From Rosistilla ulvae (GTDB lineage Bacteria; Planctomycetota; Planctomycetia; Pirellulales; Pirellulaceae), in contig NZ_CP036261.1 of the NCBI RefSeq assembly GCF_007741475.1, forward strand, positions 2,294,001-2,358,000: a DNA stretch of 64,000 bases. Reading direction: 5' to 3'. The position numbers were made by a program, and so were the translations under genes. Below, one piece after another: positions 47,974 through 57,328 of the stretch (the stretch's first letter is position 1; each line of letters opens with the position of its first letter). The notes beneath the pieces are model-generated. The model had not been told where the DNA came from. It was given only the letters and a program-made list of their open reading frames with translations, and ran no database searches.

Positions 47974-48866
47974 CAGGACGCTCCCACAGGCAAAGGTTCC
48001 GACGGCAAAGGTTCTGTGGGGGGTAGGCTGTTTTCGTCGGCGGGACGCATCGGTACGCCAAACGCTTGCAACCGCTCGATGAAGGCGTCCTCGTATTCTT
48101 GCGGACTCAGATCGTCGACGGTTGGGAGCCCGCCGGGGGACATCCAGTTATAAAACCTTCCGATCGCTTGGCCATAGAAGGCTTTGCAACCAGTGGTCGT
48201 ACGCCACCAGCGATCGGCCGAATATTCGGTCGGTTCGAGCGGTTTGACTTTGATCTGCGCCGCCGTCGCGGCGACCAGTTCGCGATCGATCATCCGGCGC
48301 AGTCCTCCGCTGGACAATGCGTCGGCAAACATGCAGACGATCGCATCGGGGTGCTGTTCCAACCAGTCCCCAAGAAACTGGAGCTTCTGGAGTCGATCGC
48401 GAGAACGGCCCGGAACGTGTTGCAATTGCTCCGGCTTCGCTCCCACGTCGATCAGCAGATTGGGCAACAGGTCGTCGGTTGGCGGAGCTGCACCACACTG
48501 TACCGATCGGGGGGCCCATTCTTCGGGCATAAGGATCGTCTTTTGGCCGGCTGCCATCGCGATCGTTGTTTCCAGCATCCGATCGCCGCTGATCATATAT
48601 AGATGCGTCAGTTCGGATTCATCGATCGTGTCGTTGCTGCGGAAGGTGCGCGTCAGTCTGGAGAGCAGCGGTTCGTGCAGCAACCAGCCTCCGACCGCTA
48701 CTGCGATCGCAAAAAACAGCCATTTTCGTCGTCCCGGCAAATCAAAAACCTTTGCTATCGTGTACGCTTTGCGGTGCCATTGCGTCATTACGCGGCGGAT
48801 GTCGTCGAAAAACGCACGCCCGTATTTTGCGGACGCATGGCGATCCCCTGCGATCCGAATTCGCAT
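47973..48866 (-). CDS. Diverged DUF218-like membrane protein, paralogue of the next gene
   Basis: This 297-residue protein has one N-terminal transmembrane helix (WLFFAIAVAVGGWLL) after a basic segment and a likely periplasmic domain. Its pattern parallels the neighbouring DUF218 protein: HLYMISGDRMLETTIAMAAG resembles the VVVLPGG segment, and ADRWWRTTTGCKAFYGQA aligns with WDVWWQSPQGTELVLAEY. The VLPGG glycines are partly lost. ATG 48866 or ATG 48788 could start it; neither has a strong ribosome site. The C-terminus is Pro/Glu-rich. It opens a four-gene polysaccharide operon. I regard it as a degenerate or specialised paralogue. Confidence 0.65.
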   Translation of the reverse strand: MRIRIAGDRHASAKYGRAFFDDIRRVMTQWHRKAYTIAKVFDLPGRRKWLFFAIAVAVGGWLLHEPLLSRLTRTFRSNDTIDESELTHLYMISGDRMLETTIAMAAGQKTILMPEEWAPRSVQCGAAPPTDDLLPNLLIDVGAKPEQLQHVPGRSRDRLQKLQFLGDWLEQHPDAIVCMFADALSSGGLRRMIDRELVAATAAQIKVKPLEPTEYSADRWWRTTTGCKAFYGQAIGRFYNWMSPGGLPTVDDLSPQEYEDAFIERLQAFGVPMRPADENSLPPTEPLPSEPLPVGAS

Positions 48867-48977
48867 TCGTGGAAAAGGGGGATCGGAAATCGGTGAGATA
48901 GTTGATCATGTTAGTTGCTGGACATCCCCAAGGCCAATCGGCAAACGTTGGCTTCCCAGGGCTTAGGCATTATTGGC

Positions 48978-49030
48978 AACCCGAAGCGTAAGCGAGGCAC
49001 CGCGTGAATTCCTCGCTTACGCGTCGGGTT
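48978..49030. repeat. Near-perfect 20-bp inverted repeat
   Basis: The arms at 48978-48997 (aacccgaagcgtaagcgagg) and 49011-49030 match at 19 of 20 positions around a 13-nt spacer. It lies between divergent genes, so it is not a terminator between tail-to-tail genes. It resembles REP-type intergenic palindromes. No other copy of this sequence was noticed in the window. Confidence 0.75.
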
Positions 49031-49185
49031 ACCATTTCCAGCGACGCTCCAGTTTGAAACACTGAATGGCCCTGCGAGGCTTCCAAAGGGAACCAGCCCC
49101 TGACACGAGCCGGCTAGTTCGCCGCAACACCAACACGGGATAGCCCTTCGAGGGGGGGCCCGGCTTTGAGAAGGAACAAATTTTA

Positions 49186-49971
49186 ATGGTTCGATGGCGG
49201 CCCAGCGGAGCGACGACGATCGTCAGTGGTGCATCAAGCGGGATCGGGTGGGAGATCTCCCGCCAGTTGGCGATGCGTGGGGCGACCGTGATCGCGGTGG
49301 CGCGGCGTGGCGATCGGTTGCAGCAATTGGCCGACAGTTTGTCCGGTGCCGAGGGGAAGATCGTTCCTATGGCGGGAGATTTGACAGATGCGGCATTTCG
49401 GGACCAGATTATCGCTCGGGCCGGATCGATCTCCGATGGGCTGGATCTGTTGGTCAACAACGCGGGGATTGGGGGCATCGGCCCCTTTGCCGATGCCACT
49501 CCCGATCGACTGCGTCGGATCATGGAGGTCAATTTCTTCGCTCCTGTCGAATTGACCCGGTTGGCCCTGCCGATGCTACGGTCCAGCGGCAACGCGGTGA
49601 TCTGCAACGTCAGCAGCGTGCTGGGGCATCGCGGCGTGCCGGGGAAGAGTGAGTATTGTGCCAGCAAGTTTGCGATCCATGGTTGGAGCGATTCGCTGCG
49701 GGCCGAGTTGGCGCGGTCGGGAATCCAGGTCACGTTGGTCAGTCCCAGCACGACGGCGAGCGAATTTTTTGATGTGGCGATCGAAACAAAAGAGTCGGCG
49801 TCGCATCGCCGCCGCGGGGCGATGAGTCCCGATCGGGTGGCTCGATTGGCGATCGGGGCGATCGAAAAACGCCGCGACGAAATCGTCCTCAGCCCCGGCG
49901 GCAAGCTGTTGGTCTATCTCGACCGCTGCTGTCCCTGGTTGGCCAACCGCTTGATCGCTCGCTTCGGATAG
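49186..49971 (+). CDS. Short-chain dehydrogenase/reductase
   Basis: This 261-residue classical SDR has the cofactor motif VSGASSGIG, the NNAG motif in LLVNNAGIGG, the catalytic Ser in VSSVLGHRG, and the active-site YCASK. After ARRGDR at the end of beta-2, an Arg-rich pattern favours NADP(H). The start is ATG 49186 with AAGGA upstream. The C-terminal segment (LLVYLDRCCPWLANRLIARF) is hydrophobic and may associate with membranes. It stands alone, so the substrate is unknown. Confidence 0.92.
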   Translation: MVRWRPSGATTIVSGASSGIGWEISRQLAMRGATVIAVARRGDRLQQLADSLSGAEGKIVPMAGDLTDAAFRDQIIARAGSISDGLDLLVNNAGIGGIGPFADATPDRLRRIMEVNFFAPVELTRLALPMLRSSGNAVICNVSSVLGHRGVPGKSEYCASKFAIHGWSDSLRAELARSGIQVTLVSPSTTASEFFDVAIETKESASHRRRGAMSPDRVARLAIGAIEKRRDEIVLSPGGKLLVYLDRCCPWLANRLIARFG

Positions 49972-50051
49972 GAAGTGTCGAATCTGCGTTTCAGTTCCTC
50001 CCCACATCGCCGGTGACATGAAGTGCGGCAGACGAGTCGGTTTTGATTTTA

Positions 50052-50160
50052 AAACGCAGAGGCGCTGAGGTCGCAGAGGTTTTGTGGTGGGAGCGTCGGT
50101 CGGCTTTATCGCTTGTTCGACTTTTAAAGTAGGAACTGTCATCTCTGCGACTCTGCGTTT
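50052..50160. repeat. 109-bp MITE-like element with inverted ends
   Basis: The element begins aaacgcagaggcgctgaggt and ends tctctgcgactctgcgttt, imperfect inverted copies. It shares its termini with the elements at 44621 and 44799. A half copy begins at 50222 (aaacgcagaggcgctgagat), with a weak partner near 50317 (cctctgcgg). Between 50161 and 50584 I see no gene with good support. Confidence 0.6.
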
Positions 50161-50584
50161 TAAATTTCCTCTTACGCCATGCGGCGATTCTGTTGGGGCG
50201 AGCGAGGGGCTGATTTGATTAAAACGCAGAGGCGCTGAGATCGCAGAGGGGCGTGATCGAATCGCCGCAGGCCGGGGCCGCTCTTAATGAACGCTATTCA
50301 ATCTATGTTCTCTGTCCCCTCTGCGGCTCACTGCCCCAGCGCGTGCAGAGGCTGTTGTTCCCCCGCCAGGACCGTCTACTGAAATCGGGGGGCGAGCGAT
50401 GTTTTGCGGTTTCTCGTCAACCGGGATGCTGATGCGTGCCGGTTGATATCTCCGAATCGACACGTCGATTGGGCCCTCTCCTGGGCTACGGTGCATCTGA
50501 TATGATACCTGGCGACTCATTTCGGCGCTAAACGCTTGCTTTCGCTTTTATCTTTTGCTCCCCACCGGTCCCGCCTCAAAATCC

Positions 50585-51274
50585 ATGTTGCCACGCACGC
50601 TCGAACCCGAATCGATGGACGACCCGGCCGAAGCGGCCAGCTACGACGACATGAACCACTCGTCGGTCAACATCCGCTTTGTCGACGACCTCTTGGCCGG
50701 CGGCGAGATTGGCAACGACATCTTGGACCTCGGCACCGGGACGGCGCAGATCCCGATCCTGTTGTGCGAACGGATGCCCGAGGTGCGGATCATGGCACTC
50801 GACGCGGCGGCCAGCATGTTGGAATTGGCGATCTACAACATCGAGATCGCCAGTGCCATCGAACGCATCCAACTGATGCAGGGGGATGCCAAAGCGATGG
50901 ACGACTTTGAAGACGAGATGTTCGATTGCGTGATGTGCAACAGTCTGATCCATCATCTGCCCGAACCTCAGCCGACGTTTGCCGAGATCCATCGGTTGAC
51001 AGCGATCGGCGGCCGGATATTCGTTCGCGATCTCTGTCGCCCCGATTCGGAGACGGCTGTCGAAGCGTTGGTCGCCCAGTATGCGGCCGACGAATCGGAG
51101 ATCGCCCAACAATTGTTCCGCCAATCGCTGCACGCGGCGCTGACGCTGGACGAAGTGCAACAGATGGTTGCCGCCGCGGGACTGCCTCGCGATTCAGTGC
51201 AGATGACCAGCGATCGCCATTGGACGTTGGATGTTCGCAAGACAACCGCTCACCAAGAAGAGGCCGCGTCGTGA
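50585..51274 (+). CDS. Class I SAM-dependent methyltransferase
   Basis: This 229-residue cytoplasmic enzyme has the SAM-binding motif [16 protein letters not shown], motif II around [12 protein letters not shown], motif [21 protein letters not shown], and [11 protein letters not shown]. It resembles the Methyltransf_11/25 group. The start is ATG 50585; the upstream extension in frame uses a non-ATG codon. Its TGA overlaps the GTG start of thyA by 4 nt (GTGA), so the two are translated together. The substrate is unknown; the coupling hints at a role in nucleotide or cofactor metabolism but does not prove it. Confidence 0.9.
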   Translation: MLPRTLEPESMDDPAEAASYDDMNHSSVNIRFVDDLLAGGEIGNDILDLGTGTAQIPILLCERMPEVRIMALDAAASMLELAIYNIEIASAIERIQLMQGDAKAMDDFEDEMFDCVMCNSLIHHLPEPQPTFAEIHRLTAIGGRIFVRDLCRPDSETAVEALVAQYAADESEIAQQLFRQSLHAALTLDEVQQMVAAAGLPRDSVQMTSDRHWTLDVRKTTAHQEEAAS

Positions 51275-52065
51275 AAACCTATCTCGATCAACTGAGACAA
51301 CTCCTCGACCACGGCATCGATCGTCCCGATCGAACCGGAACTGGAACGCGCAGCCAATTCGGAGCGCAGATGCGTTACGATCTGTCAGCCGGATTTCCGT
51401 TGCTGACCACCAAGCGGTTGCACCTGCGGTCCATCTTGTACGAATTGTTGTGGTTTTTGCGAGGCGACACCAACATCGCTTGGCTCAAAGAGCATGGCGT
51501 TTCGATCTGGGATGAATGGGCCGATGAAAATGGCGATTTGGGGCCGGTCTACGGCCATCAATGGCGCAGCTGGCCGGCGCCCGATGGCAGCACGATCGAT
51601 CAGATCGCGGAAGTCGAATCGCAGATCCGCAGCAACCCCAACTCGCGGCGCTTGATCGTTTCGGCCTGGAATGTTGCCGAAGTCAACAACATGGCGCTGC
51701 CACCGTGCCACTGTCTGTTCCAATTTTATGTCGCCGACGGGCGGCTGAGCTGCCAGTTGTATCAGCGCAGCGCCGACTTCTTCTTGGGCGTTCCCTTCAA
51801 CATCGCCAGCTATGCTTTGTTGACGATGATGATGGCGCGCGTGACGGGGCTGGAGGTGGGCGACTTTGTCCACACGCTGGGCGATGTGCATCTGTATCAC
51901 AATCATTTTGAACAGGCGCGGCTGCAATTGAGCCGCGAGCCGCGACCGCTGCCAACGATGCAGATCAGCGGCCAGCAGAAGAGTTTGCGCGATTTCCAGT
52001 TCGACGATTTCCAGTTGATCGATTACGATCCGCATCCGCATATCAAAGCGGCTGTTGCGGTCTGA
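51271..52065 (+). CDS. thyA: Thymidylate synthase
   Basis: This 264-residue enzyme methylates dUMP to dTMP using methylene-tetrahydrofolate. It is full length and matches ThyA throughout: [48 protein letters not shown], the catalytic Cys in [33 protein letters not shown], and the end [13 protein letters not shown]. The start is GTG 51271-51273, overlapping the methyltransferase stop; the much longer open frame upstream belongs to a shadow of that gene. Because ThyA is used, folate would be oxidised to dihydrofolate, and no dihydrofolate reductase gene follows here. Confidence 0.97.
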   Translation: MKTYLDQLRQLLDHGIDRPDRTGTGTRSQFGAQMRYDLSAGFPLLTTKRLHLRSILYELLWFLRGDTNIAWLKEHGVSIWDEWADENGDLGPVYGHQWRSWPAPDGSTIDQIAEVESQIRSNPNSRRLIVSAWNVAEVNNMALPPCHCLFQFYVADGRLSCQLYQRSADFFLGVPFNIASYALLTMMMARVTGLEVGDFVHTLGDVHLYHNHFEQARLQLSREPRPLPTMQISGQQKSLRDFQFDDFQLIDYDPHPHIKAAVAV

Positions 52066-52105
52066 CCCACATTCGATCGATCTGGTGGAAGACCCGAGGA
52101 CGCTG

Positions 52106-52990
52106 ATGACGACCGATTATTCGAGCATTCACGAACCAATCAGCGACCTGTTCTCGCGGCTTGCCGCGGCGGCGGATCGGGACCAGTATCGATTGACCGA
52201 CGCACAAGTCGCTCATTACCACGAGTTTGGTTTTGTCGCGGGTGTGCGGTTGTTGAACGATTCGCAAATCGAACACCTCCGCGGCGAACTGGCCGAACTG
52301 GTTCAGCCCGATCACGACGGCCGATCGCTGTGGTACGAATACAACAGCAATGAATCGGCCGATCCAGATCTGGTCTTGTTCCATGCACTGGGGGCTTGGC
52401 GAACGCGGCCCGGTTTTCACGACATGTTGTGGAATCCAGCCTTCACCGTTGCGGCCAGCCAGTTGTTGGGCGGATCGGTCCGGTTCTGGCACGATCAATT
52501 GTTTTGCAAACCGGCACACCACGGCGGCGTTGTTGCGTGGCACCAAGATTATTCGTACTGGACGCGAACCCAACCGATGGCCCATCTGACCTGTTGGATC
52601 GGATTGGATGATGCCACCGCCGACAACGGATGCTTACAATATGTGCCTGGCAGCCATCGATGGCCGTTGTTGCCGATCACCGGACTTGCCGGAGACATGC
52701 AAGCGATCGGCGAAGTCTTGAGCGAAGATCAGATGGCTCAATTGATGAACCCCACCGCGATCGAATTAAAGGCGGGGGAGTGTGCGTTTCATCATCCGTT
52801 GCTGGTTCACGGATCGTTCGCCAATCGGACCGAACGCCCGCGGAGAGCCGCTGTTTTGAACGTGGTTCGGGATGGCGTCTGTTCATCGGACGACGAACCG
52901 TTGTTGGCGGGGACCGATCCGATTCCCACGGGGCAGCCTCTGGAAGGCCGCTTTTTTCCGTTGCTGTTGGACAGCGATCCCCAAGGCTGA
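52106..52990 (+). CDS. Phytanoyl-CoA dioxygenase (PhyH)-family oxygenase
   Basis: This 294-residue Fe(II)/2-oxoglutarate-dependent oxygenase shows the iron ligands HxD in AWHQDYSYW near residue 145 and a distal His in [12 protein letters not shown] near residue 234, with an Arg in ERPRRAAV that would bind 2-oxoglutarate. The family hydroxylates lipids, ectoine and diverse secondary metabolites. The start is ATG 52106 after GAGGACGCTG. It sits 40 bp after thyA in the same direction, but a functional link is not evident. Confidence 0.9.
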   Translation: MTTDYSSIHEPISDLFSRLAAAADRDQYRLTDAQVAHYHEFGFVAGVRLLNDSQIEHLRGELAELVQPDHDGRSLWYEYNSNESADPDLVLFHALGAWRTRPGFHDMLWNPAFTVAASQLLGGSVRFWHDQLFCKPAHHGGVVAWHQDYSYWTRTQPMAHLTCWIGLDDATADNGCLQYVPGSHRWPLLPITGLAGDMQAIGEVLSEDQMAQLMNPTAIELKAGECAFHHPLLVHGSFANRTERPRRAAVLNVVRDGVCSSDDEPLLAGTDPIPTGQPLEGRFFPLLLDSDPQG

Positions 52991-53238
52991 AGCGACCGGT
53001 CGGCGTGCCGATGACGGTTTTCCGTGGCGGGGGACGGTGCCCCTCGCCGCTGTGGCGAACATCTCGCGACCGATTGTCCTGGTCGCAACGCGGGAGAACC
53101 CCGGTGGGCGTGTCGGTTTGCTTTACGATCGGCTTGCCAAGGCCTATGTTAAAAGTAGTGGGGAGGCTCGATCGCGGTTCGCTCGCAGCCCGAACCCCAT
53201 CGGCTCAAACGTACCTGTCTTTCGAAGGAAGAAGCAAA

Positions 53239-54186
53239 ATGCACGCGATGCAATCGTGGTTGAAGACCATGCTGCTGGCTGTTGGCCTGTTGGTGATGGC
53301 GCTGCTGGGGGCTGCCAACGCATTGGCCCAAGCGGTTGCTCCGGCGGAGTTCAAGGAGCAGGAGAAGCCCGCGACGGCCAAGAAGGCGACTGGCGAGTAT
53401 TTGCGAATCACCAAGCTGGACAATGGCAAACCCGATTCGATGGAGACGGCGATCGTCCGCTTCGAAGGTCTTCCGGGGAGCAAATATGCTGGCCGGGTGG
53501 TCGATCTGATCGGTGTCGTGCATATCGGGCAGAAGGAGTATTACGAGCAATTGAACCAGCGGTTCGCCGATTACGACCGCGTACTCTACGAATTGGTCGC
53601 TCCCGAAGGGACGACCGTCAACAAAGAACAGGCGGGGGAAGTTCGCGGCCCGTTAGGGGCGATGCAGTTGGGGATGAAAGACATCTTGAACCTGGACTTC
53701 CAGTTGGAGCATGTCGATTACGACGCCAAGAATTTCCGGCACGCCGACATGAGCCCCGAGGAGTTTGCCGCGGATATGGCCGATCGTGGCGATAGCATTA
53801 TGAAAATGGTCTTCCGCATGTTGGGATCGGGGATGGCGACTCAAGCGTCGGCCGAACCTGCGGCTTCGGATACCGCGTTGCTGTTCGCGTTGTTCGCTCC
53901 CGACCGAGCTCGGCGGATGAAACAGATCATGGCGTCGCAGTTCGAAGACATGGAGATCGCCACCGCGGCGATGGCCGACGCGACGGGAAAAAGCACGATC
54001 ATCACCGAGCGCAACGGCAAAGCGATGAGCATCTTGACCGACGAATTGGACCGGGGCAGCCGGAAGGTCGCGGTCTTTTATGGAGCGGGGCATCTTCCCG
54101 ACATGGCCGATCGGTTGCGCAACGACTTTCAAATGAAGAAGACGCAAACCGAGTGGTTTCAAGCTTGGGATTTACAGAAGAATTGA
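53239..54186 (+). CDS. TraB/TIKI-superfamily protein with signal peptide
   Basis: This 315-residue protein has an N-terminal signal or anchor (MLLAVGLLVMALLGAANALA), then the TIKI/TraB pattern: LIGVVHIGQKEYYEQL with the GxxH-type His, an YELVAPEG segment, ITERNGKAM, and the C-terminal VAVFYGAGHLPDMADRL. Family members include TraB pheromone-shutdown proteins and Wnt-cleaving TIKI metalloproteases, with the His and Glu residues expected in the active site. The start is ATG 53239 with AAGGAAG upstream; the frame is open much further back but that part is a shadow of the dioxygenase gene. Substrate unknown. Confidence 0.82.
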   Translation: MHAMQSWLKTMLLAVGLLVMALLGAANALAQAVAPAEFKEQEKPATAKKATGEYLRITKLDNGKPDSMETAIVRFEGLPGSKYAGRVVDLIGVVHIGQKEYYEQLNQRFADYDRVLYELVAPEGTTVNKEQAGEVRGPLGAMQLGMKDILNLDFQLEHVDYDAKNFRHADMSPEEFAADMADRGDSIMKMVFRMLGSGMATQASAEPAASDTALLFALFAPDRARRMKQIMASQFEDMEIATAAMADATGKSTIITERNGKAMSILTDELDRGSRKVAVFYGAGHLPDMADRLRNDFQMKKTQTEWFQAWDLQKN

Positions 54187-54467
54187 GCCGGCAAACTTGA
54201 TTCAATGCGTCCAGATTCTGAAAATTCTGGATGCTATCGTCGTCACAGTTTCACTCGCCTGGGCCAGCTTCCCCAGTTCGGCTGCTTCGCCGAATGTTTC
54301 CAGCTCGCTGGCGTTGGCTAACCGGCACGGCAGTTGACGGAATTGCAAGTCGTACTGAATTGCGACGGGTCGCGTTCCGATAGTCAATACCATCGTATCG
54401 ATCAGCACGACCGTTCCAGGTCGTCGCGTCGATGGATGTTCTGACGACTATGCCGGGCCGTGAATCC

Positions 54468-56663
54468 ATGATGACAAACCGCAAACGACGACGCATGCGC
54501 TCCATGCTGCTCCATTCATTGGCGATCGGTACATCGATCACCTGGGGGGGCTTGTTTGGAAGCGTGCATGCCGACGAGCCTGCCAGTCTTCGACCGAGCT
54601 CGTCGCGTCCGGTGTTGATGCCAGTTCAAGCGACTTCGGCACCACTCGATTCGGACGGCGAATCGCAGTTCCAGTCGTCGCGTCGACCGGCCGCCAACCG
54701 TCAGGCGCCGTTGCCATTCGAACCGCCGACGGCGATCTCGCGCTCCGAACCATCGACCTCAACGTCGAAAGCGACGACTCCCCCGATGGGCGTCTGGGTG
54801 CCACGCGGCAGTCGAGCGCTGCGGACCTCGACCGCTCAACGTTTCACTCCTTGGACGACTCCCGATATCGATCGCCGATCGACCTCCGGTTCAATGCAAG
54901 AGAGCAGCGACGCAGCGCCGAACGGTGGCTCGAGCGAATCGAGTCGTTCCGAAACGAAGGTGCATCGCTCCGAATCGGTTCAAGAATCGGGCTCGCTCTC
55001 GTCGGCTGCCGATCATACGCCACCAAGCATGCGCCGGGAGACCACGGTGCGATCACAAACCGAGCGGTCGACTCGGACCGATCGGATCGCCGGTTCGGTG
55101 CAGCGCAATACGACAACTTCGGAAACGATCGTCGTCAATCCAACTGTCGACGATCCCGCTCCCGCCCCATCGCCCGGCACGCTGAGCGAGCGAACCGAAA
55201 CGACGGAGACATTGGAAACGAAGACCGAGACTTCGCGTCGGACCCGTGTTGCCCGCCGCGATTCGTCGCAGGTCACGACCGAACAGCATTCGAGTTCACG
55301 ACGGTCGACCGAGACCGAAGAACTGCAGATGGCCGCGCCGCGCGAGGTCGCCAAACTGGAAATCGAAGCGCTGGTTCCCGTTCAATCACCCGATTCGAAC
55401 GAGCCGATCGATGATGTCGTGGAGCCCAACGAATCGCAACCGGTTCCAGAGGAAGAGGTCACCGATGGCGATATCGATGCCGAATCGTTGGAGCGATTGC
55501 GAGCGGCGATCCGAAGTTTCCCGGGCCGATCGGCGGCACGGGAGGATTTGGACTCCGATGAAGCGGCGTCGTCCCCCAGCGATCGCATGGCTCGGGCGTT
55601 GGATAGCACCGGGGGCAAACAGGATGATGAACCGGCACCGCAGAAGCGTCGAGCTCGTGTCTTGACTCGCGAGGTGCAGACGCTTCGGCCACACATCGCT
55701 CGCGTGCTGACCGATTATCATCGCCGGCCCGAAAACGTATCGGGCCGTAGCCCATGGGGCACGTTTCACATGATGTTGCCTTTTGGTGCCGACGCCAACG
55801 TGCAATCGGGCAGGAATTTGCACAATTCGATCGCCTGGTTGTGCAGCAATCGTCCCTGCCGCGGGCAACGCCTGATCACGACGACCAAAAGTGGTCGGAT
55901 CTACGTTCGCCAGGGGCCCGGATTGCAAGGGCATCAAGCTCAACTGCTCGCGATGTTGGCTCAGGTGAACGTGGAAGCGACCTATCCGATCACCACCGGC
56001 CGCAGTCGGTTCACGATCGAAGACTTGATCCGCGCCGAAATGGCCGACTGTCGCCGCGGTCAAGAGTTGACGTTCAGCCTGATTGGTCTGTCGCACTATC
56101 TGCCGACCGATACCCATTGGCGAGCATCCGACGGCAGCGTCTGGAACTTTGAAACCTTGTTGGCCGAAGAGTTGGCACAACCGATCGTAGGTGCTGCGTG
56201 TGGCGGAACGCATCGTTTGATGGGGCTCAGTTATGCCCTGCGTCAACGCCGCATGGAAGGTCTGCCGATCGAAGGGCAATGGTTGCGAGCCGACGCGTTT
56301 ATCAAGGACTTTGTCAACTATGCATGGTCGCTGCAAAACAGCGATGGTTCGTTCAGTACGAATTGGTTTGAAGGGCCGCAGGACAATCGCGAACTCGACC
56401 GCAAGGTGCAAACGACCGGTCACATCCTGGAATGGTTGATCTTCACCGCCGACCAAGACGAATTGCAAGATCCTCGATTTGTTCGCGGCGTGCAGTTCCT
56501 GACCAATGCGTTCAGCCGCTATCGGACGCACGAATGGCAACCGGGGCCCAAGGGGCACGTGCTGCGTGCGTTGTCGTTGTATCATCGCCGCGTCTATGGC
56601 GACCCTCGGCCATGGGCGAGTCCGTCTCAGGTCGCTCAGCCCGCTGGCCGCGCGTATCGCTAG
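54468..56663 (+). CDS. Large secreted protein with disordered linker and helical C-terminal domain
   Basis: The protein is about 730 residues and I do not recognise a named family. The N-terminus is basic then hydrophobic (MLLHSLAIGTSITWGGLFGS), with a likely signal cleavage near VHADE. Residues of about 50-400 are Ser/Thr/Arg/Glu-rich, with little hydrophobicity, and appear disordered. The last 280 residues are folded and helix-rich, with LIGLSHYLPTDTHWRASDG, YAWSLQNSDGSFSTNWF and TTGHILEWLIF, which recall the alpha/alpha barrel of prenyltransferase/squalene-cyclase-like proteins. A start at ATG 54432 would add 12 residues; I prefer 54468 because the signal peptide is cleaner. Confidence 0.7.
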   Translation: MMTNRKRRRMRSMLLHSLAIGTSITWGGLFGSVHADEPASLRPSSSRPVLMPVQATSAPLDSDGESQFQSSRRPAANRQAPLPFEPPTAISRSEPSTSTSKATTPPMGVWVPRGSRALRTSTAQRFTPWTTPDIDRRSTSGSMQESSDAAPNGGSSESSRSETKVHRSESVQESGSLSSAADHTPPSMRRETTVRSQTERSTRTDRIAGSVQRNTTTSETIVVNPTVDDPAPAPSPGTLSERTETTETLETKTETSRRTRVARRDSSQVTTEQHSSSRRSTETEELQMAAPREVAKLEIEALVPVQSPDSNEPIDDVVEPNESQPVPEEEVTDGDIDAESLERLRAAIRSFPGRSAAREDLDSDEAASSPSDRMARALDSTGGKQDDEPAPQKRRARVLTREVQTLRPHIARVLTDYHRRPENVSGRSPWGTFHMMLPFGADANVQSGRNLHNSIAWLCSNRPCRGQRLITTTKSGRIYVRQGPGLQGHQAQLLAMLAQVNVEATYPITTGRSRFTIEDLIRAEMADCRRGQELTFSLIGLSHYLPTDTHWRASDGSVWNFETLLAEELAQPIVGAACGGTHRLMGLSYALRQRRMEGLPIEGQWLRADAFIKDFVNYAWSLQNSDGSFSTNWFEGPQDNRELDRKVQTTGHILEWLIFTADQDELQDPRFVRGVQFLTNAFSRYRTHEWQPGPKGHVLRALSLYHRRVYGDPRPWASPSQVAQPAGRAYR

Positions 56664-57328
56664 GAATTGCTGTCATTGCGAGCGGCCGCGCCGGCCGGCT
56701 CGCAGCATCGGGAGAGCTTGGGAAACAGGCCCGTCCGCAGTTCGCGGGCGGGTGTGTGAAAGCCGATCGGCAGCGCGGCAAATCGGCTGCGAGCCCCCCC
56801 TTTTCTTTTCGGTTCTTTTCTCGAACCGCAACGCATCGCTGTGCGTAGGAACGGGTCAAACGGGAGTCGTTTGACCATCTGAGTCGGTTGCTGGCCAAAT
56901 GCCGCCCGTTGAGTACGTGTGAATAGCGGCTATATTAGCTGCCTTGTGGCGGTTTGTGGCTAGGCGAACAGGCGTCTTGGAAAGCTTTGCAGCGTTCCGC
57001 TCGGACGCTTGGACCGAACTCCGCCGACCTACCTCTCCGCCTCGCTTTGGGCAATGGAATGCCGTCGACTGATCCGTTGAATGCAAACGTGTTGGAAGAT
57101 GTAACGCAGAATAAATCGGTTGTTGCTGGCGTCCGAAGCGTCCGGCTGGATTTCGGGCCCCAGTGCGTTGTGCCCTCGGCGGCCATCGGTTTGCCGGCTT
57201 CGGCGATGTTATCAGATCAACGGAATTCACTCGCCGAGCGACCGACGGGATCGAGTGAAGAGACGTTCAGCGGTGACGAAGCCCTTTGAAGACAATTGAC
57301 CTTTGAAGATAAAGACAAAAGTAAAGAC
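56664..57328. other. Intergenic stretch before the Gld-type operon
   Basis: No gene is supported. An inverted repeat agccgat/atcggct (56761-56788) followed by a T-rich run near 56801-56809 could end transcription of the secreted-protein gene. The part from 56880 to 57328 should hold the promoter of the ABC operon; its short open frames overlap on opposite strands and lack ribosome sites. Confidence 0.45.

Noticed and set aside
50284-50520. 78-codon frame on the minus strand
   Set aside because: The first 45 residues look fairly protein-like, but the rest reads through repeat sequence and no ribosome site or homology is evident.
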